Positions 9,142-19,328 of a stretch of DNA of 64,000 nt are shown one piece after another. Source of the DNA: VRUE01 sp036271315 (GTDB lineage: Bacteria > Actinomycetota > Thermoleophilia > Solirubrobacterales > 70-9); assembly GCA_036271315.1 (NCBI GenBank), contig DATBAV010000003.1:62001-126000 (forward strand), in the 5' to 3' direction. The notes under the pieces are model-generated. The model did no database searches, was not told where the DNA came from, and worked only from the letters and a program-made list of their open reading frames with translations. Numbering within the stretch: the first letter of the stretch is position 1; each line of letters starts with the position of its first letter. The position numbers and the translations under genes were made by a program.

Positions 9142-9156
9142 AAATGAGACTCATTT
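9142..9156. promoter_or_regulatory. Candidate Zur box
   Basis: Perfect 15-bp odd palindrome AAATGAGACTCATTT located 18 bp ahead of the zinc operon ATG and 17 bp ahead of dtd. It resembles the A/T-rich 7-1-7 palindromes bound by actinobacterial Zur (core of the type TGAAAATGATTTTCA). Function is inferred from position and from the zur gene ending the operon. Confidence 0.55.
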
Positions 9157-9172
9157 TCATAAAGAAGGGCCG

Positions 9173-9589
9173 ATGAGGGCGCTGGTCCAGCGCGTCAGCC
9201 AGGCCGCGGTCGACGTCGAGGGCGAGCGCGTCGCCCAGATCGGGCCGGGGATGCTGGTCCTGCTCGGAGTGCGCCGAGGGGACACCCCCGAGCAGGCGGA
9301 CCGGCTCGCCGAGAAGGTGCGGGCGCTGCGGATCTTCGACGACGGCGAGGGGCGGATGAACAAGCCGCTGGGCGAGCGCGAGATCCTCTGCGTTAGCCAG
9401 TTCACCCTCTACGGCGACACCCGCAAGGGCAACCGGCCCAGCTACGTCGAGGCGGCGCCCGGGCCCGAGGCCGAGCCGCTCTACGACCGCTTCTGCGAGC
9501 GCCTCGGTGCGGCCAAGGGCGTCTTCGGCGCCTGCATGGGCGTGGCCCTGGTCAACGACGGCCCGGTGACCCTGACCTTGGAGACCTGA
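9173..9589 (+). CDS. dtd: D-aminoacyl-tRNA deacylase
   Basis: 138-residue DTD that hydrolyses D-amino acids (and glycine) from mischarged tRNA. The N-terminal MRALVQRVSQAAV, the catalytic motif SQFTLYGDTRKGNRP (about residues 78-92) and the C-terminal gatekeeper motif NDGPVT are intact and the length is normal. It is divergent from the zinc operon, with the shared 48-bp gap containing the putative Zur box, and convergent with pdxH, whose stop is 1 nt away. Confidence 0.96.
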   Translation: MRALVQRVSQAAVDVEGERVAQIGPGMLVLLGVRRGDTPEQADRLAEKVRALRIFDDGEGRMNKPLGEREILCVSQFTLYGDTRKGNRPSYVEAAPGPEAEPLYDRFCERLGAAKGVFGACMGVALVNDGPVTLTLET

Positions 9590-9590
9590 G

Positions 9591-10166
9591 TCAGGGGGCG
9601 AGCAGCGACTCGCGCCAGCCACCGACGCTCGCCTCGAAGAGCCGGCGGCTGTGCAGCCGGTCCTCGCCTTCCTGCCAGAACTCGACCCGGTCGGGCCTGA
9701 GCCGCACGGCGCCCCAGTCCTTCGGGCACGGCACCGGGCCATCCCCCAGCTCGGCCTGCAGTGCCTCGAGCCGGCTTCGCAGGCGATCGAGGCTCTCGAT
9801 CGCCTCTCCTTGCCGCGAGACGTGCGCCTGCAGCTGGTGGCCGCGTGGGCGCTCGGCAAAGAGCTCCTCCGCCAGCGCCCGCTCGGCGATCTCGGCCCGA
9901 CCCTCCACCCTCACCTGCCGGCCGAGCGCCGGCCAGTAGAAGGTCGCCGCCGCGTACGGGTTGTCGCGCAACTCACCCGCCTTGCGGGTCCAAAGCGCCG
10001 TGGCGAAGATCAGAGAATCGCCGTCGAGACGCTTGAGCGAGACCAGGCGCGCCGAGGGCCGCCCCGCGGTCGTGGCCGTCGCCAGGGTCATCGCCCGCGG
10101 CGCCGGCACACTCGCTTTGTCCGCTTCTCCAAGCCAGCGGTCGAGAAGCTCGAGCGGATCGCTCAC
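9591..10166 (-). CDS. pdxH: Pyridoxine/pyridoxamine 5'-phosphate oxidase
   Basis: 191-residue FMN-dependent oxidase producing pyridoxal 5'-phosphate (vitamin B6 pathway). Family hallmarks are RLVSLKRLDGDSLIFAT, the FMN-binding RKAGELRDNPYAAATFYW, and the C-terminal WGAVRLRPDRVEFWQ...RLHSRRLFE. The start is GTG at 10166, overlapping the upstream stop as GTGA; an upstream reading to 10517 only reads through the membrane-protein gene. Sequence is slightly short of the usual 200-220 residues at the N-terminus, which is variable in the family. Confidence 0.93.
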   Translation of the reverse strand: MSDPLELLDRWLGEADKASVPAPRAMTLATATTAGRPSARLVSLKRLDGDSLIFATALWTRKAGELRDNPYAAATFYWPALGRQVRVEGRAEIAERALAEELFAERPRGHQLQAHVSRQGEAIESLDRLRSRLEALQAELGDGPVPCPKDWGAVRLRPDRVEFWQEGEDRLHSRRLFEASVGGWRESLLAP

Positions 10167-10747
10167 GGCCGAGGGCCTCCCTCCGCGAGCCCACTGGCGC
10201 GCGCGCCTCGGGTGGCAGCCCAGCCGACGATCGCGAAGAGCAAAGCGGCGGCCATCAGAAGCGAGGTCAGCGACCCGCCGGTCGCCGAGACCTGCGGCCA
10301 CGGCGAGGCGACGTGTCCCGAGAGGATCAGCGCCAGCGAGATGTTCTGCAGGAAATCGGCAGCCGCGGCCAGCGGACCGAACCAGACGACGACCGTTGCC
10401 GTGCGACGCAAGCGCTGCTTGTCCGCCTGACTCGCTCGCCGGGCAACGGCCGCGCAGGCACCGGCGGCAAAGAGCCCGTAGCCGATCAGGAAGGGCGTGT
10501 CGAACGCGAGCTGCCACCAGGCGGCTTGCTTGCCGTCCTCGCCCCAGGTGTCGACGATCTCGGCGCTGCGCTCGACCGAGCCGGCCTGCTCGAAAGCGAA
10601 CAGCGAGTAGCCGTGGTCGCTCATCGTCCGCATCGCCGGCAGCATCGCGGCGCCCGAGATCAGGACGATGGCAGCGAGGACAAGCAACCGCCGGGGTGTG
10701 CTGAAGGCAAGGAAGAAGGGTGGGACGCCTGGCTTGCCGGCTTGCAT
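10163..10747 (-). CDS. Hypothetical membrane protein, 4 TM
   Basis: 194 residues, not recognised. Hydrophobic segments lie at about 22-42, 85-105, 120-140 and 158-178, with an exported-looking loop between the first two. The layout (TM, 45-residue loop, three TMs) resembles small DUF998-like or uncharacterised actinobacterial membrane proteins but I cannot assign a family. Translation is coupled to pdxH through a GTGA overlap. It is divergent from the TetR gene with a 42-bp A/T-rich spacer that probably holds both promoters. Confidence 0.7.
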   Translation of the reverse strand: MQAGKPGVPPFFLAFSTPRRLLVLAAIVLISGAAMLPAMRTMSDHGYSLFAFEQAGSVERSAEIVDTWGEDGKQAAWWQLAFDTPFLIGYGLFAAGACAAVARRASQADKQRLRRTATVVVWFGPLAAAADFLQNISLALILSGHVASPWPQVSATGGSLTSLLMAAALLFAIVGWAATRGARASGLAEGGPRP

Positions 10748-10751
10748 ATTA

Positions 10752-10787
10752 AGATTATTATCATCATTTGAGTTACAATCCTAATCT
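10752..10787. promoter_or_regulatory. A/T-rich divergent promoter region with half-site repeat
   Basis: The 42-bp spacer between the divergent membrane protein and TetR genes is strikingly A/T-rich for this genome. AGATTA (10752-10757) is inverted as TAATCT (10782-10787). This could be a TetR operator, but short arms and a 24-nt spacing make it weak. Confidence 0.3.
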
Positions 10788-10789
10788 GA

Positions 10790-11425
10790 ATGAACAAGAC
10801 GACCAAGCGCGAGACCCGCGCCGAGAAGCAGGCCCGCACCCGGGCGGAGCTGATCGCCACCGCCGCGACCGTCTTCGCCCAGCGTGGCTACGAGGGCGCC
10901 TCGGTAGAGGAGATCGCCGAGCAGGCCGGTTACTCGCACGGCGCCGTCTACTCCAACTTCGCCGGCAAGTCCGACCTCTTCCTCGCCGTCTTCGAGGAGT
11001 ACATGGCGGACCGGGCGCGGGAGCTGGCGGCAACGCAGGCGGGGATCGACGACGACGCGCCGCTCGAGATCCGCGCCCGAGCCCTCGCCGACCAGTGGAT
11101 GGAGCGCTTCGCCTCCGATCGCGAGTCCTTCCTCCTCCACCTCGAGTTCCTCGCCGCGAGCCGGCGCGAGCCCGAGCTGGCCAAGCGCTTCGGCAGCCGC
11201 TCCGCCGCCCTGCGCGAGACGATCGCCGCCTTCATCGCCCACCATCAACAGGAGGAAGGGGCCGAGGCCCCTCTCCCCCCGTCCGAGCTGGCCCTGGTCC
11301 TGCGCGCGCTCGGAATCGGCCTGGCGATCGAAGCCCTGGTCAGCCCCGACGCCGTGCGCGACGACCTCTATGGGGACTTTGTCGAGCTGCTGGTCTCGAT
11401 GCTGCGCGAGCGGGCCACGCGATGA
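10790..11425 (+). CDS. TetR family transcriptional regulator
   Basis: 211 residues. An N-terminal TetR helix-turn-helix is clear: RAELIATAATVFAQRGYEGA followed by VEEIAEQAGYSHGAVYSNF and the K-S-D-L-F start of helix 4. The C-terminal ligand domain is AcrR-like with no identifiable ligand. It overlaps the following methyltransferase by ATGA and heads a three-gene operon. Autoregulation at the divergent promoter is likely from the family, not shown. Confidence 0.92.
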   Translation: MNKTTKRETRAEKQARTRAELIATAATVFAQRGYEGASVEEIAEQAGYSHGAVYSNFAGKSDLFLAVFEEYMADRARELAATQAGIDDDAPLEIRARALADQWMERFASDRESFLLHLEFLAASRREPELAKRFGSRSAALRETIAAFIAHHQQEEGAEAPLPPSELALVLRALGIGLAIEALVSPDAVRDDLYGDFVELLVSMLRERATR

Positions 11426-12171
11426 ACGGCGCCGCCTACGACGAGATCGGGGTCAACTACCCGGACTTCCGGCGCGCCGATCCCCGCATCGAGGCGAGGA
11501 TCTGGGCGGCGCTGGGGGATGCCCGCAGCGTCGTCAACGTCGGCGCCGGCACCGGCTCGTACGAGCCACGCGACCGCGAGACGATCGCGGTCGAGCCCTC
11601 GTCGCTGATGATCGCCAGGCGCCCCGCGGGCACGGCACCGGTGTTGCAGGGCGTGGCCGAGGCGCTGCCGCTCGAGGACCAGAGCGTCGATGCGGCGATG
11701 GGCGTGTTCACCATCCACCACTGGGACGACCTAGACGCCGGCCTGGCCGAGATGCGCCGCGTCGCCCGCAAGCGGATCGTGCTGGCGACGATCGACGCTG
11801 AGATCAACGCCCGGATCTGGACCCTGGCCGAGTACTTCCCAGAGGCGATGGCGCTGGAGAAAGAGGTAATGCCGTCGATGGCCTCGCTCGAGGCAAGCCT
11901 GCCCGGCGCGACGATCGAGGCCGTCCCGATGCCCAGTCGCTGCCGCGACGAATTCACCAGCGCTCTCTGGGACCGGCCCGAGCTGTTCCTCGAGCCCGCC
12001 ACGCTGCGCGCCAGCTCGCTCTGGCACCGGCTCGCCCCGGAGGCGATCGAGCGCGGGCAGGAACGCCTGCGCGCCGACCTCGAGAGCGGCCGCTGGGACG
12101 AGGTGCACGGCCACCTCCGCACCCTTCCCGAGCTCGACATCGGCCTGCGACTGGTCCGCGCAGAGCTGTGA
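11422..12171 (+). CDS. Class I SAM-dependent methyltransferase
   Basis: 249-residue UbiE/COQ5-type methyltransferase. Motif I VVNVGAGTGSYE (about residues 37-48), an acidic motif II (IAVEPS), and the post-II stretch PLEDQSVDAAMGVFTIHHWDD are visible, all typical of Methyltransf_11. Substrate unknown. The ATG overlaps the TetR stop (ATGA) and the stop overlaps the next start (GTGA), so it is translated as part of the TetR operon. Confidence 0.88.
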   Translation: MNGAAYDEIGVNYPDFRRADPRIEARIWAALGDARSVVNVGAGTGSYEPRDRETIAVEPSSLMIARRPAGTAPVLQGVAEALPLEDQSVDAAMGVFTIHHWDDLDAGLAEMRRVARKRIVLATIDAEINARIWTLAEYFPEAMALEKEVMPSMASLEASLPGATIEAVPMPSRCRDEFTSALWDRPELFLEPATLRASSLWHRLAPEAIERGQERLRADLESGRWDEVHGHLRTLPELDIGLRLVRAEL

Positions 12172-12650
12172 TCCGGGCCGCCACCGACAGCGACGCCGAG
12201 GCGATCGTCGCGCTCTGGACCGAGGCTTACTTCAGCGAAGGCGAGGGCGGCCGCGACACCCCTTACGCCCGTTCCGACTTCGAGCAGACGAAGGCAGCCG
12301 CGGCTCACCTTCTCGTCGCCGAGCGAGACGGCGCCGTAGTCGGCGTCGTCGCCCTGCTCGCCCCCGACGAGCCAACCCGCGCGGTCGCGCTCGACGATGA
12401 GGCCGAACTGGCGCGCCTCGTCGTCAGCTCCGCGGCCCGCCGCCACGGCGTCGGCCGCGCCCTGGCCGATCGCTGCGCCGAGCTGGCGCGAAACGAGGGT
12501 TGGCCGGCGATCTCCCTCTGGAGCCGCCCCTACCAACGAGCCGGCCACCGTCTCTACGAGTCGCTCGGGTACCAGCGCCAACCCGAGCGCGACAGCACCG
12601 ACGAGACCGGCTTCGACCGTCTTGTCTACCGGCTCGGTCTGCGTACCTAA
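12168..12650 (+). CDS. GNAT family N-acetyltransferase
   Basis: 160-residue acetyltransferase with the GNAT core: ARLVVSSAARRHGVGRALAD matches the acetyl-CoA pyrophosphate-binding motif (R/Q-x-x-G-x-G/A), followed by LYESLGY. GTG start at 12168 overlapping the methyltransferase stop. Last gene of the operon; its stop overlaps the convergent HicA stop by 4 nt. Acceptor substrate unknown. Confidence 0.9.
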   Translation: MIRAATDSDAEAIVALWTEAYFSEGEGGRDTPYARSDFEQTKAAAAHLLVAERDGAVVGVVALLAPDEPTRAVALDDEAELARLVVSSAARRHGVGRALADRCAELARNEGWPAISLWSRPYQRAGHRLYESLGYQRQPERDSTDETGFDRLVYRLGLRT

Positions 12651-12841
12651 CGAGCGCCGCTTGGAACAGGCACATCCAGTTGACGACAGATCTCTCGCGC
12701 AAGGCGATAGTCGATCTTGCGATGTCGTGGAAGTGCCGAGCGAGCGCCGGTGGGACCGATCCACCGAGTGTGATTACCGCCTTGATCCAACTGATGGCAG
12801 CCGTGCTGGCGCAGGTGCTGCTCGAGCTTGCGACGCTTCAC
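12647..12841 (-). CDS. hicA: HicA family toxin (mRNA interferase)
   Basis: 64-residue double-stranded-RNA-binding-fold protein of the HicA/YcfA type. The pattern KLEQHLRQHGC, GGNHTRWI (with the catalytic-type His) and ALPRHRKIDYRLAREICRQLD matches the family, in which a conserved His in the G-x-H motif is needed for ribosome-independent mRNA cleavage. Its ATG overlaps the stop of the upstream antitoxin (ATGA). Antitoxin-first order is less common for hic loci but well known in actinobacteria. Confidence 0.85.
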   Translation of the reverse strand: MKRRKLEQHLRQHGCHQLDQGGNHTRWIGPTGARSALPRHRKIDYRLAREICRQLDVPVPSGAR

Positions 12842-13089
12842 GCGGTGATCAGGTGAAGCAACTCGCGCTGGCGCTCGTCGCCCGGCTCGATTGGCTCAGG
12901 CGAGAGCATCAGCGCAAGGGCATCGAGAACATTGTCCCGAGCCTCGGCACGCGTGCGCCCCTGACTGATGACCCCCGGTACGGCAGGAATCGAGGCAACC
13001 GTCCAGCCGTCGTCTCCCTGCTCATAGAGGATGGTCAAGTCGAACTCGGGCACCCCGACAACGATACCCGTGGCTTGCGATTGGGTCAT
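12838..13089 (-). CDS. hicB: HicB family antitoxin
   Basis: 83-residue antitoxin with the HicB partial RNase-H-like fold: FDLTILYEQGDDGWTVASIP, then AVPGVISQGRTRAEARDNVLDAL. There is no obvious C-terminal DNA-binding domain, so autoregulation is uncertain. The ATG at 13089 is preceded by AAGGAG with ideal spacing; an upstream in-frame start at 13128 lacks this. Confidence 0.86.
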   Translation of the reverse strand: MTQSQATGIVVGVPEFDLTILYEQGDDGWTVASIPAVPGVISQGRTRAEARDNVLDALALMLSPEPIEPGDERQRELLHLITA

Positions 13090-13194
13090 TCGAAGCTCCT
13101 TGCCTAGTAGACCTCCAGCCTTGCCCAACTTGCGTCACACGTTGCGCGCGAACGGTTACGAATCACCCACACGAGACCAGCGGAGAGCTCGTAT

Positions 13195-13830
13195 TTACGC
13201 GACCGAGCCCAGCGCGTCGTCGATGAACGGCCCGAGCAGCTCGCCCGCCTTTGCGGCGGTCGTCTCGGGATCGTCGCCAGGGGCGGTGATGTAGCTGATC
13301 GCGAGCCGGACGAGGGACTCGGCGAGCAGCTTTACCTTGGCCGGCGGGGCCTGCGGCCAGCCCGCTTCGATCGTCGTTGTCAGCCGTGCCGTCGCCCACT
13401 GGACGACGGGCATGCCCTGGGTGGTGACGAAGGGCAGCATGCCGCCGGTGCCGTCGTCGCTGAGCAGGATGCGGACCAGCGGGTCCTCGCCGGCGGAGCT
13501 GAGGAACAGTTCGAGCGCAGCGCCGACCGCGGCGCGGGGATCGTCGAGGTGCTGGCGCACCGCCGCGTCGACCCCGTCGAGGAAGCGTTCGCCCTCGTGG
13601 ATGACGAAGGCCTGGCCGAACTCGGCGCGGCTGCCGAACTCCTTGTAGAGGGTCTGGCGACTGACGCCAGCGACCTCGGCGATGTTGGACATCGTGATCT
13701 CAGACCAGGCTTTGCTCTGCAGCTGGTCGCGGGCAGCGCCGAAGAGCGTCTCGCGCAGCAGCTGCCGCGCGGCCTCGGGGTAGGGCGTGCGGGTGGCCAC
13801 CGCCGGGATCGTGCCAGCAGCGGCGGTCAC
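13195..13830 (-). CDS. TetR family regulator of the alkane operon
   Basis: 211 residues with a TetR HTH (SEITMSNIAEVAGVSRQTLYKEF, about residues 44-66) preceded by LRETLFGAARDQL. It is the third gene of the alkB-rubredoxin operon, its GTG start overlapping the rubredoxin stop. Position suggests it represses its own operon in the absence of an alkane or fatty-acyl ligand, through the inverted repeat at 15235-15261. The ligand is an inference. Confidence 0.9.
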   Translation of the reverse strand: MTAAAGTIPAVATRTPYPEAARQLLRETLFGAARDQLQSKAWSEITMSNIAEVAGVSRQTLYKEFGSRAEFGQAFVIHEGERFLDGVDAAVRQHLDDPRAAVGAALELFLSSAGEDPLVRILLSDDGTGGMLPFVTTQGMPVVQWATARLTTTIEAGWPQAPPAKVKLLAESLVRLAISYITAPGDDPETTAAKAGELLGPFIDDALGSVA

Positions 13831-14000
13831 TCGCCACCGTCGTCGGACTCGAAGTCGACCTTGTCGCGCACGCCGCAGTCCGGGCAGGCCCAGTCGTCGG
13901 GGACCTCGCTCCAGAGCGTGCCGGCCGGGAAGCCCTCGCGCGGGTGGCCCTGCTCCTCGTCGTAGACGTAGCCGCAGCTGGGACAGCGCCAGCGGCTCAC
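13827..14000 (-). CDS. rubA: Rubredoxin
   Basis: 57-residue AlkG-type rubredoxin transferring electrons to the alkane hydroxylase. The Fe(Cys)4 site is complete: Cys6 and Cys9 (CPSCGYVYDEEQG) and Cys39 and Cys42 (CPDCG). Acidic C-terminal tail. The start is GTG at 14000, overlapping the alkB stop (GTGA); the gene is shorter than common ORF-length cut-offs. A rubredoxin reductase is not in the window. Confidence 0.95.
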   Translation of the reverse strand: MSRWRCPSCGYVYDEEQGHPREGFPAGTLWSEVPDDWACPDCGVRDKVDFESDDGGE

Positions 14001-15193
14001 ACGGAGGCCCCGTTGCCGTAACGGGCGAGGATGCGCTTGCGCGCCCGCGGTTGGATGTTGGCCTGGCTGAGGTCGCCGCCGTAGTGCTCGACCAGGATCG
14101 GGTCCATCACCCGCCGCCACAGCGGCGGGAACCAGGCGAGCACGATCATGCCGGCGTAGCCCGTCGGCAGCTGTGGCGCCTCGTCGACGTGGCGCAGCGC
14201 CTGGTAGCGGCGGGTCGGATTGGCGTGGTGGTCGGAGTGACGTTGGAGGTGGTAGAGCAGGACGTTGGAGGCGACGTTGTTGCTGTTCCAGCTGTGCTCG
14301 GGACGGCAGCGCTCGTAGCGGCCGTCCTCTTTGCGCTGCCGCAGCAGGCCGTAGTGCTCGAGGTAGTTGACGACCTCGAGCAGCGAGAAGCCGAGGATCG
14401 CCTGCAGCACCAGGTAGGGCAGGACGACCGGGCCGAAGGCGATAGTCAGGACGGCGAAGAGGACGACGGTCATCGCCCAGGCGCCGACGATGTCGTTCTG
14501 CAGGCCCCAGTGCGATTTGCCCATGCGGTCGAGCCGGGCGGCCTCGATCCCCCAGGCCGAGCTCAGGCTGCCCGCGACCGTGCGCGGCAGGAAGGCCCAG
14601 AAGCTCTCCCCCAGCCGCGAGCTGGCCGGGTCCTCGGGGGTGGCGACGCGGACGTGGTGGCCACGGTTGTGCTCGATGAAGAAGTGGCCGTAGCCGGTCT
14701 GGGCGAGGGCGACGCGGCTCAGCCACTTCTCCATGCTGTCGCGCTTGTGACCGAGCTCGTGGGCGGTGTTGATCGCGATCCCGCCGACGACCCCCATCGT
14801 CAGCGCCAGCCCGATGCTCTCCAGCACCGAGAGGTCGCCGCTGGACCAGAGCCAGCAGGCGAAGATCAGCCCCGCGTACTGGACCGGGATGAAGATGTAG
14901 GTGCACCAGCGGTAATAGCGGTCCTGCTCGAGCCACTTGAGCACGCTGTCGGGCGGGTTGCTCGGGTCGACCCCGATCGCGATGTCGAGCAGCGGGAAGA
15001 CGCCGAAGACGAGCAGCGGTCCGAAGAACCAGAAGAGCTCGAAGCCGGTGACTTCGACGCTGGCCCAAGCGAGGAAGGGAGCGAACGGCACGACCAAGCC
15101 GAGCAGCCAGGCGTAGCGCTTGGCGTCGCGCCAGGTAGCCGGGTTGAGCTCGATCTCCGGCCCGTGATCGTGGCTATGTGCCGCTGCCTCCAT
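13997..15193 (-). CDS. alkB: Alkane 1-monooxygenase AlkB
   Basis: 398-residue integral-membrane non-haem diiron hydroxylase converting medium-chain n-alkanes to 1-alkanols. All histidine boxes are present: HELGHK (145-150), EHNRGHH (174-180), NYLEHYGL (276-283) and QRHSDHH (317-323). Six hydrophobic helices are visible. RBS-like AGGAGG lies upstream of the ATG at 15193. First gene of alkB-rubA-tetR, controlled from the 15194-15329 intergenic region. Confidence 0.97.
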   Translation of the reverse strand: MEAAAHSHDHGPEIELNPATWRDAKRYAWLLGLVVPFAPFLAWASVEVTGFELFWFFGPLLVFGVFPLLDIAIGVDPSNPPDSVLKWLEQDRYYRWCTYIFIPVQYAGLIFACWLWSSGDLSVLESIGLALTMGVVGGIAINTAHELGHKRDSMEKWLSRVALAQTGYGHFFIEHNRGHHVRVATPEDPASSRLGESFWAFLPRTVAGSLSSAWGIEAARLDRMGKSHWGLQNDIVGAWAMTVVLFAVLTIAFGPVVLPYLVLQAILGFSLLEVVNYLEHYGLLRQRKEDGRYERCRPEHSWNSNNVASNVLLYHLQRHSDHHANPTRRYQALRHVDEAPQLPTGYAGMIVLAWFPPLWRRVMDPILVEHYGGDLSQANIQPRARKRILARYGNGASV

Positions 15194-15234
15194 CGCCCAT
15201 CCTCCTTGTCAAATTCCCAGAGTTCGTCCTCTTG

Positions 15235-15261
15235 GTTTACAAGATAGCGAGATTTGTAAAC
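15235..15261. promoter_or_regulatory. Candidate operator of the alkB operon
   Basis: Perfect 8-bp inverted repeat GTTTACAA / TTGTAAAC with 11-nt spacing, 42 bp upstream of the alkB ATG in an A/T-rich pocket. Size and symmetry suit a TetR-type dimer, and the operon encodes one. The spacer to secG is shared, so the site could also affect secG. Confidence 0.55.
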
Positions 15262-15329
15262 TGGCGCAACAAGGACCCGCTTTCTGTACGCAGGGCCTTC
15301 GATCGCGTAGCTCGCTACCATTCCCCACC

Positions 15330-15554
15330 GTGTACACGCTCTTGGGATTTCTGCAGGTGATCATCAGCGGCGTGCTGATCTTCCTGATCCTGCTGCACTC
15401 CGGCAAAGACACCGGCCTCTCCGGCGCCTTCGGCATCGGCGGTGGCGGCAGCTCCTTCGGCGGCGGCTCGATGGTCGAGCGCAACCTCGACCGCGCAACC
15501 ATTTTCTTCGCGGTCTTGTTCGTCCTCAACACGCTGGTCTTGCTGAAGATCTGA
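15330..15554 (+). CDS. secG: Preprotein translocase subunit SecG
   Basis: 74-residue SecG: two hydrophobic helices (about 3-23 and 56-73) separated by the glycine-rich cytoplasmic loop SGAFGIGGGGSSFGG. Component of SecYEG. GTG start at 15330. In many actinobacteria secG follows tpiA; here it stands alone next to the alkane operon and is convergent with ccmF, the gap holding a long inverted repeat. Confidence 0.93.
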   Translation: MYTLLGFLQVIISGVLIFLILLHSGKDTGLSGAFGIGGGGSSFGGGSMVERNLDRATIFFAVLFVLNTLVLLKI

Positions 15555-15556
15555 GC

Positions 15557-15638
15557 GTCCATCCCGACAGGGGTGGAACGTCTTGTACTTTTTCGTCGTG
15601 AGCTTGAGGCGCCAGCCCGCGACTCTCCACCGAAAAAG

Positions 15639-15665
<27 letters not shown>
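15557..15665. repeat. Long inverted-repeat element, copy 1 of a two-copy family
   Basis: 109-bp element between convergent secG and ccmF. Outer 18-bp perfect arms (GTCCATCCCGACAGGGGT at 15557-15574 and its complement at 15648-15665), plus an inner 9-bp stem ACTTTTTCG (15587-15595)/CGAAAAAGT (15631-15639). The ccmF stop codon lies in the inner stem and its last codons in the right arm. The interior matches the copy at 19326-19445. It could be a bidirectional terminator (no U-run) or a mobile repeat. Confidence 0.85.
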
Positions 15666-18036
<2,371 letters not shown>

Positions 18037-18047
<11 letters not shown>

Positions 18048-18435
18048 TCGTCGTGAACTTCGACGGGCACTTGGTCACCAGGGTGTCGGGTTCGCCGACA
18101 AAGGTGCCGTTGTTGACCTCTCCGGTGAGGACGATCTCGCGGCCGCCGCGGAACGGATCCGGGACGGTGCCACGGTAGGTGACCGGTAGCGCTGGTCCGC
18201 CACCTTCGCGGTCGACGACGCGGAAGCGCAGTTCCTCGCCACGGTGGCGGATCGACCCGGGCACGACCTTGCCGGTCATGTCGATGCTCGAGCTCGTGGC
18301 GAGCCCGACCAGCTGCGAGGGCTCCTTCGCTTCCGAGGCAGCGCTGAAGGAGGTGTAGACGAGCGCCACCGCCAGGAGGACGGCGACGCTTAGGGCGACC
18401 ACGAGTCGGATCTTCCGCTTGCGCTGGGGATCCAT
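18037..18435 (-). CDS. ccmE: Cytochrome c maturation haem chaperone CcmE, Cys type
   Basis: 132-residue periplasm-facing haem chaperone with one N-terminal TM anchor (about residues 10-30) and an OB-fold (VTYRGTVPDPFRGGREIVLTG). Instead of the classical haem-binding HxxxY, the C-terminus reads KCPSKF, i.e. Cys123 replaces His and Phe127 replaces the conserved Tyr. The Cys form is known in some bacteria and archaea; the Phe is unusual. Start ATG at 18435 gives a normal length; the upstream extension would read through a repeat. Confidence 0.9.
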
Positions 18436-18480
18436 CGGCTGGGGATTATCGCAAGACGGTGGGAGGGGCGGGTGGCTCGG

Positions 18481-18590
18481 GGGTCGGCGGACGCGCTTCG
18501 CGCTGAGTTTTCGTGGATCGGAAAGGCGGGGACTCCCGGGTCGGCGGACGCGCTTCGCGCTGAGTGTCCGCCGACCCGGGAGTCCCCGCC
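18481..18590. repeat. 28-bp direct repeat and 25-bp-stem hairpin
   Basis: Between divergent ccmE and the SDR gene. A 28-bp sequence (18481-18508) recurs exactly at 18538-18565. The second copy forms part of a perfect inverted repeat: arms 18525-18549 and 18566-18590 (25 bp each), loop containing GCGCTTCGCGC. REP-like in character; no coding potential beyond an upstream extension of ccmE. Confidence 0.85.
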
Positions 18591-18626
18591 TCCTGCCGAA
18601 CACGCTGGAGCTGAGAGAATTGGGAC

Positions 18627-19328
18627 GTGGCCGACGATCCCGTTCTCCTGATCACCGGAGCAAGCAGCGGGATTGGGGCGGCGACGGCGCGGGTCGCAGC
18701 GTCGAAGTATCGGCTGGTCTTGGCGGCTCGCAAACTTGAGCCGTTGGAGGAGCTGGTCGAGGAGCTTGGGGGTGCTGATCGGGCGCTTGCGGTGCGATGT
18801 GACGTGACTGAGTGGGATCGGGTTGAGGCGATGGCGGCGGCGGCCCTGGAGCACTTCGGGCGGATCGATGTGGTCTTTGCCAACGCTGGCTTCGGTGCGA
18901 CTCGCGGATTTCTCGAGGAGTCGCCGGAGCACTGGCGTTCGATGATCTTGACCAATGTCTATGGCGTGGCGCTGACGATTCGCGCCACCCTCCCCCACCT
19001 GCTCGAGCGCGGCAACGGGCACTTCATCGTCACCAGCTCGGTTGCCGGCCGCCACGCCCTGCCCGGCTCGCTCTACTCAGCGACCAAGTGGGCGGCGACC
19101 GCGATCGGCGAGTCGCTGCGGGCCGAGCTGCGCCAGATGCACGACAACCACGACATCCGCGTCACCCTGATCGAGCCCGGCATGGTCGACACCCCCTTCT
19201 TCGACAACCGCCCCGGCGAGTGGGCCCTGCAGGACGAGGACATCGCCAAAGCCGTCCTCTTCGCACTTGAGCAACGGCCTGGCGTCGACGTCAACGAGAT
19301 CCTGATTCGCCCCACCAGCCAGGGCTGA
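18627..19328 (+). CDS. Short-chain dehydrogenase/reductase
   Basis: 233-residue classical SDR oxidoreductase. Cofactor motif TGASSGIG (10-17), NAG motif (FANAGFGATRG), catalytic Ser (TSSVAG) and YSATK are all present, and PGMVDTPFF follows. The Arg/Lys after beta-strand 2 (LAARKLEP) suggests NADP(H). Substrate unknown. GTG start at 18627; the TGA stop is part of the inverted repeat at 19326-19445. Confidence 0.92.
   Translation: MADDPVLLITGASSGIGAATARVAASKYRLVLAARKLEPLEELVEELGGADRALAVRCDVTEWDRVEAMAAAALEHFGRIDVVFANAGFGATRGFLEESPEHWRSMILTNVYGVALTIRATLPHLLERGNGHFIVTSSVAGRHALPGSLYSATKWAATAIGESLRAELRQMHDNHDIRVTLIEPGMVDTPFFDNRPGEWALQDEDIAKAVLFALEQRPGVDVNEILIRPTSQG

Noticed and set aside
9125..9859. 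Upstream extension of the zinc fusion protein to 9859
   Set aside because: Runs antisense through dtd; conserved permease N-terminus begins at 9124.
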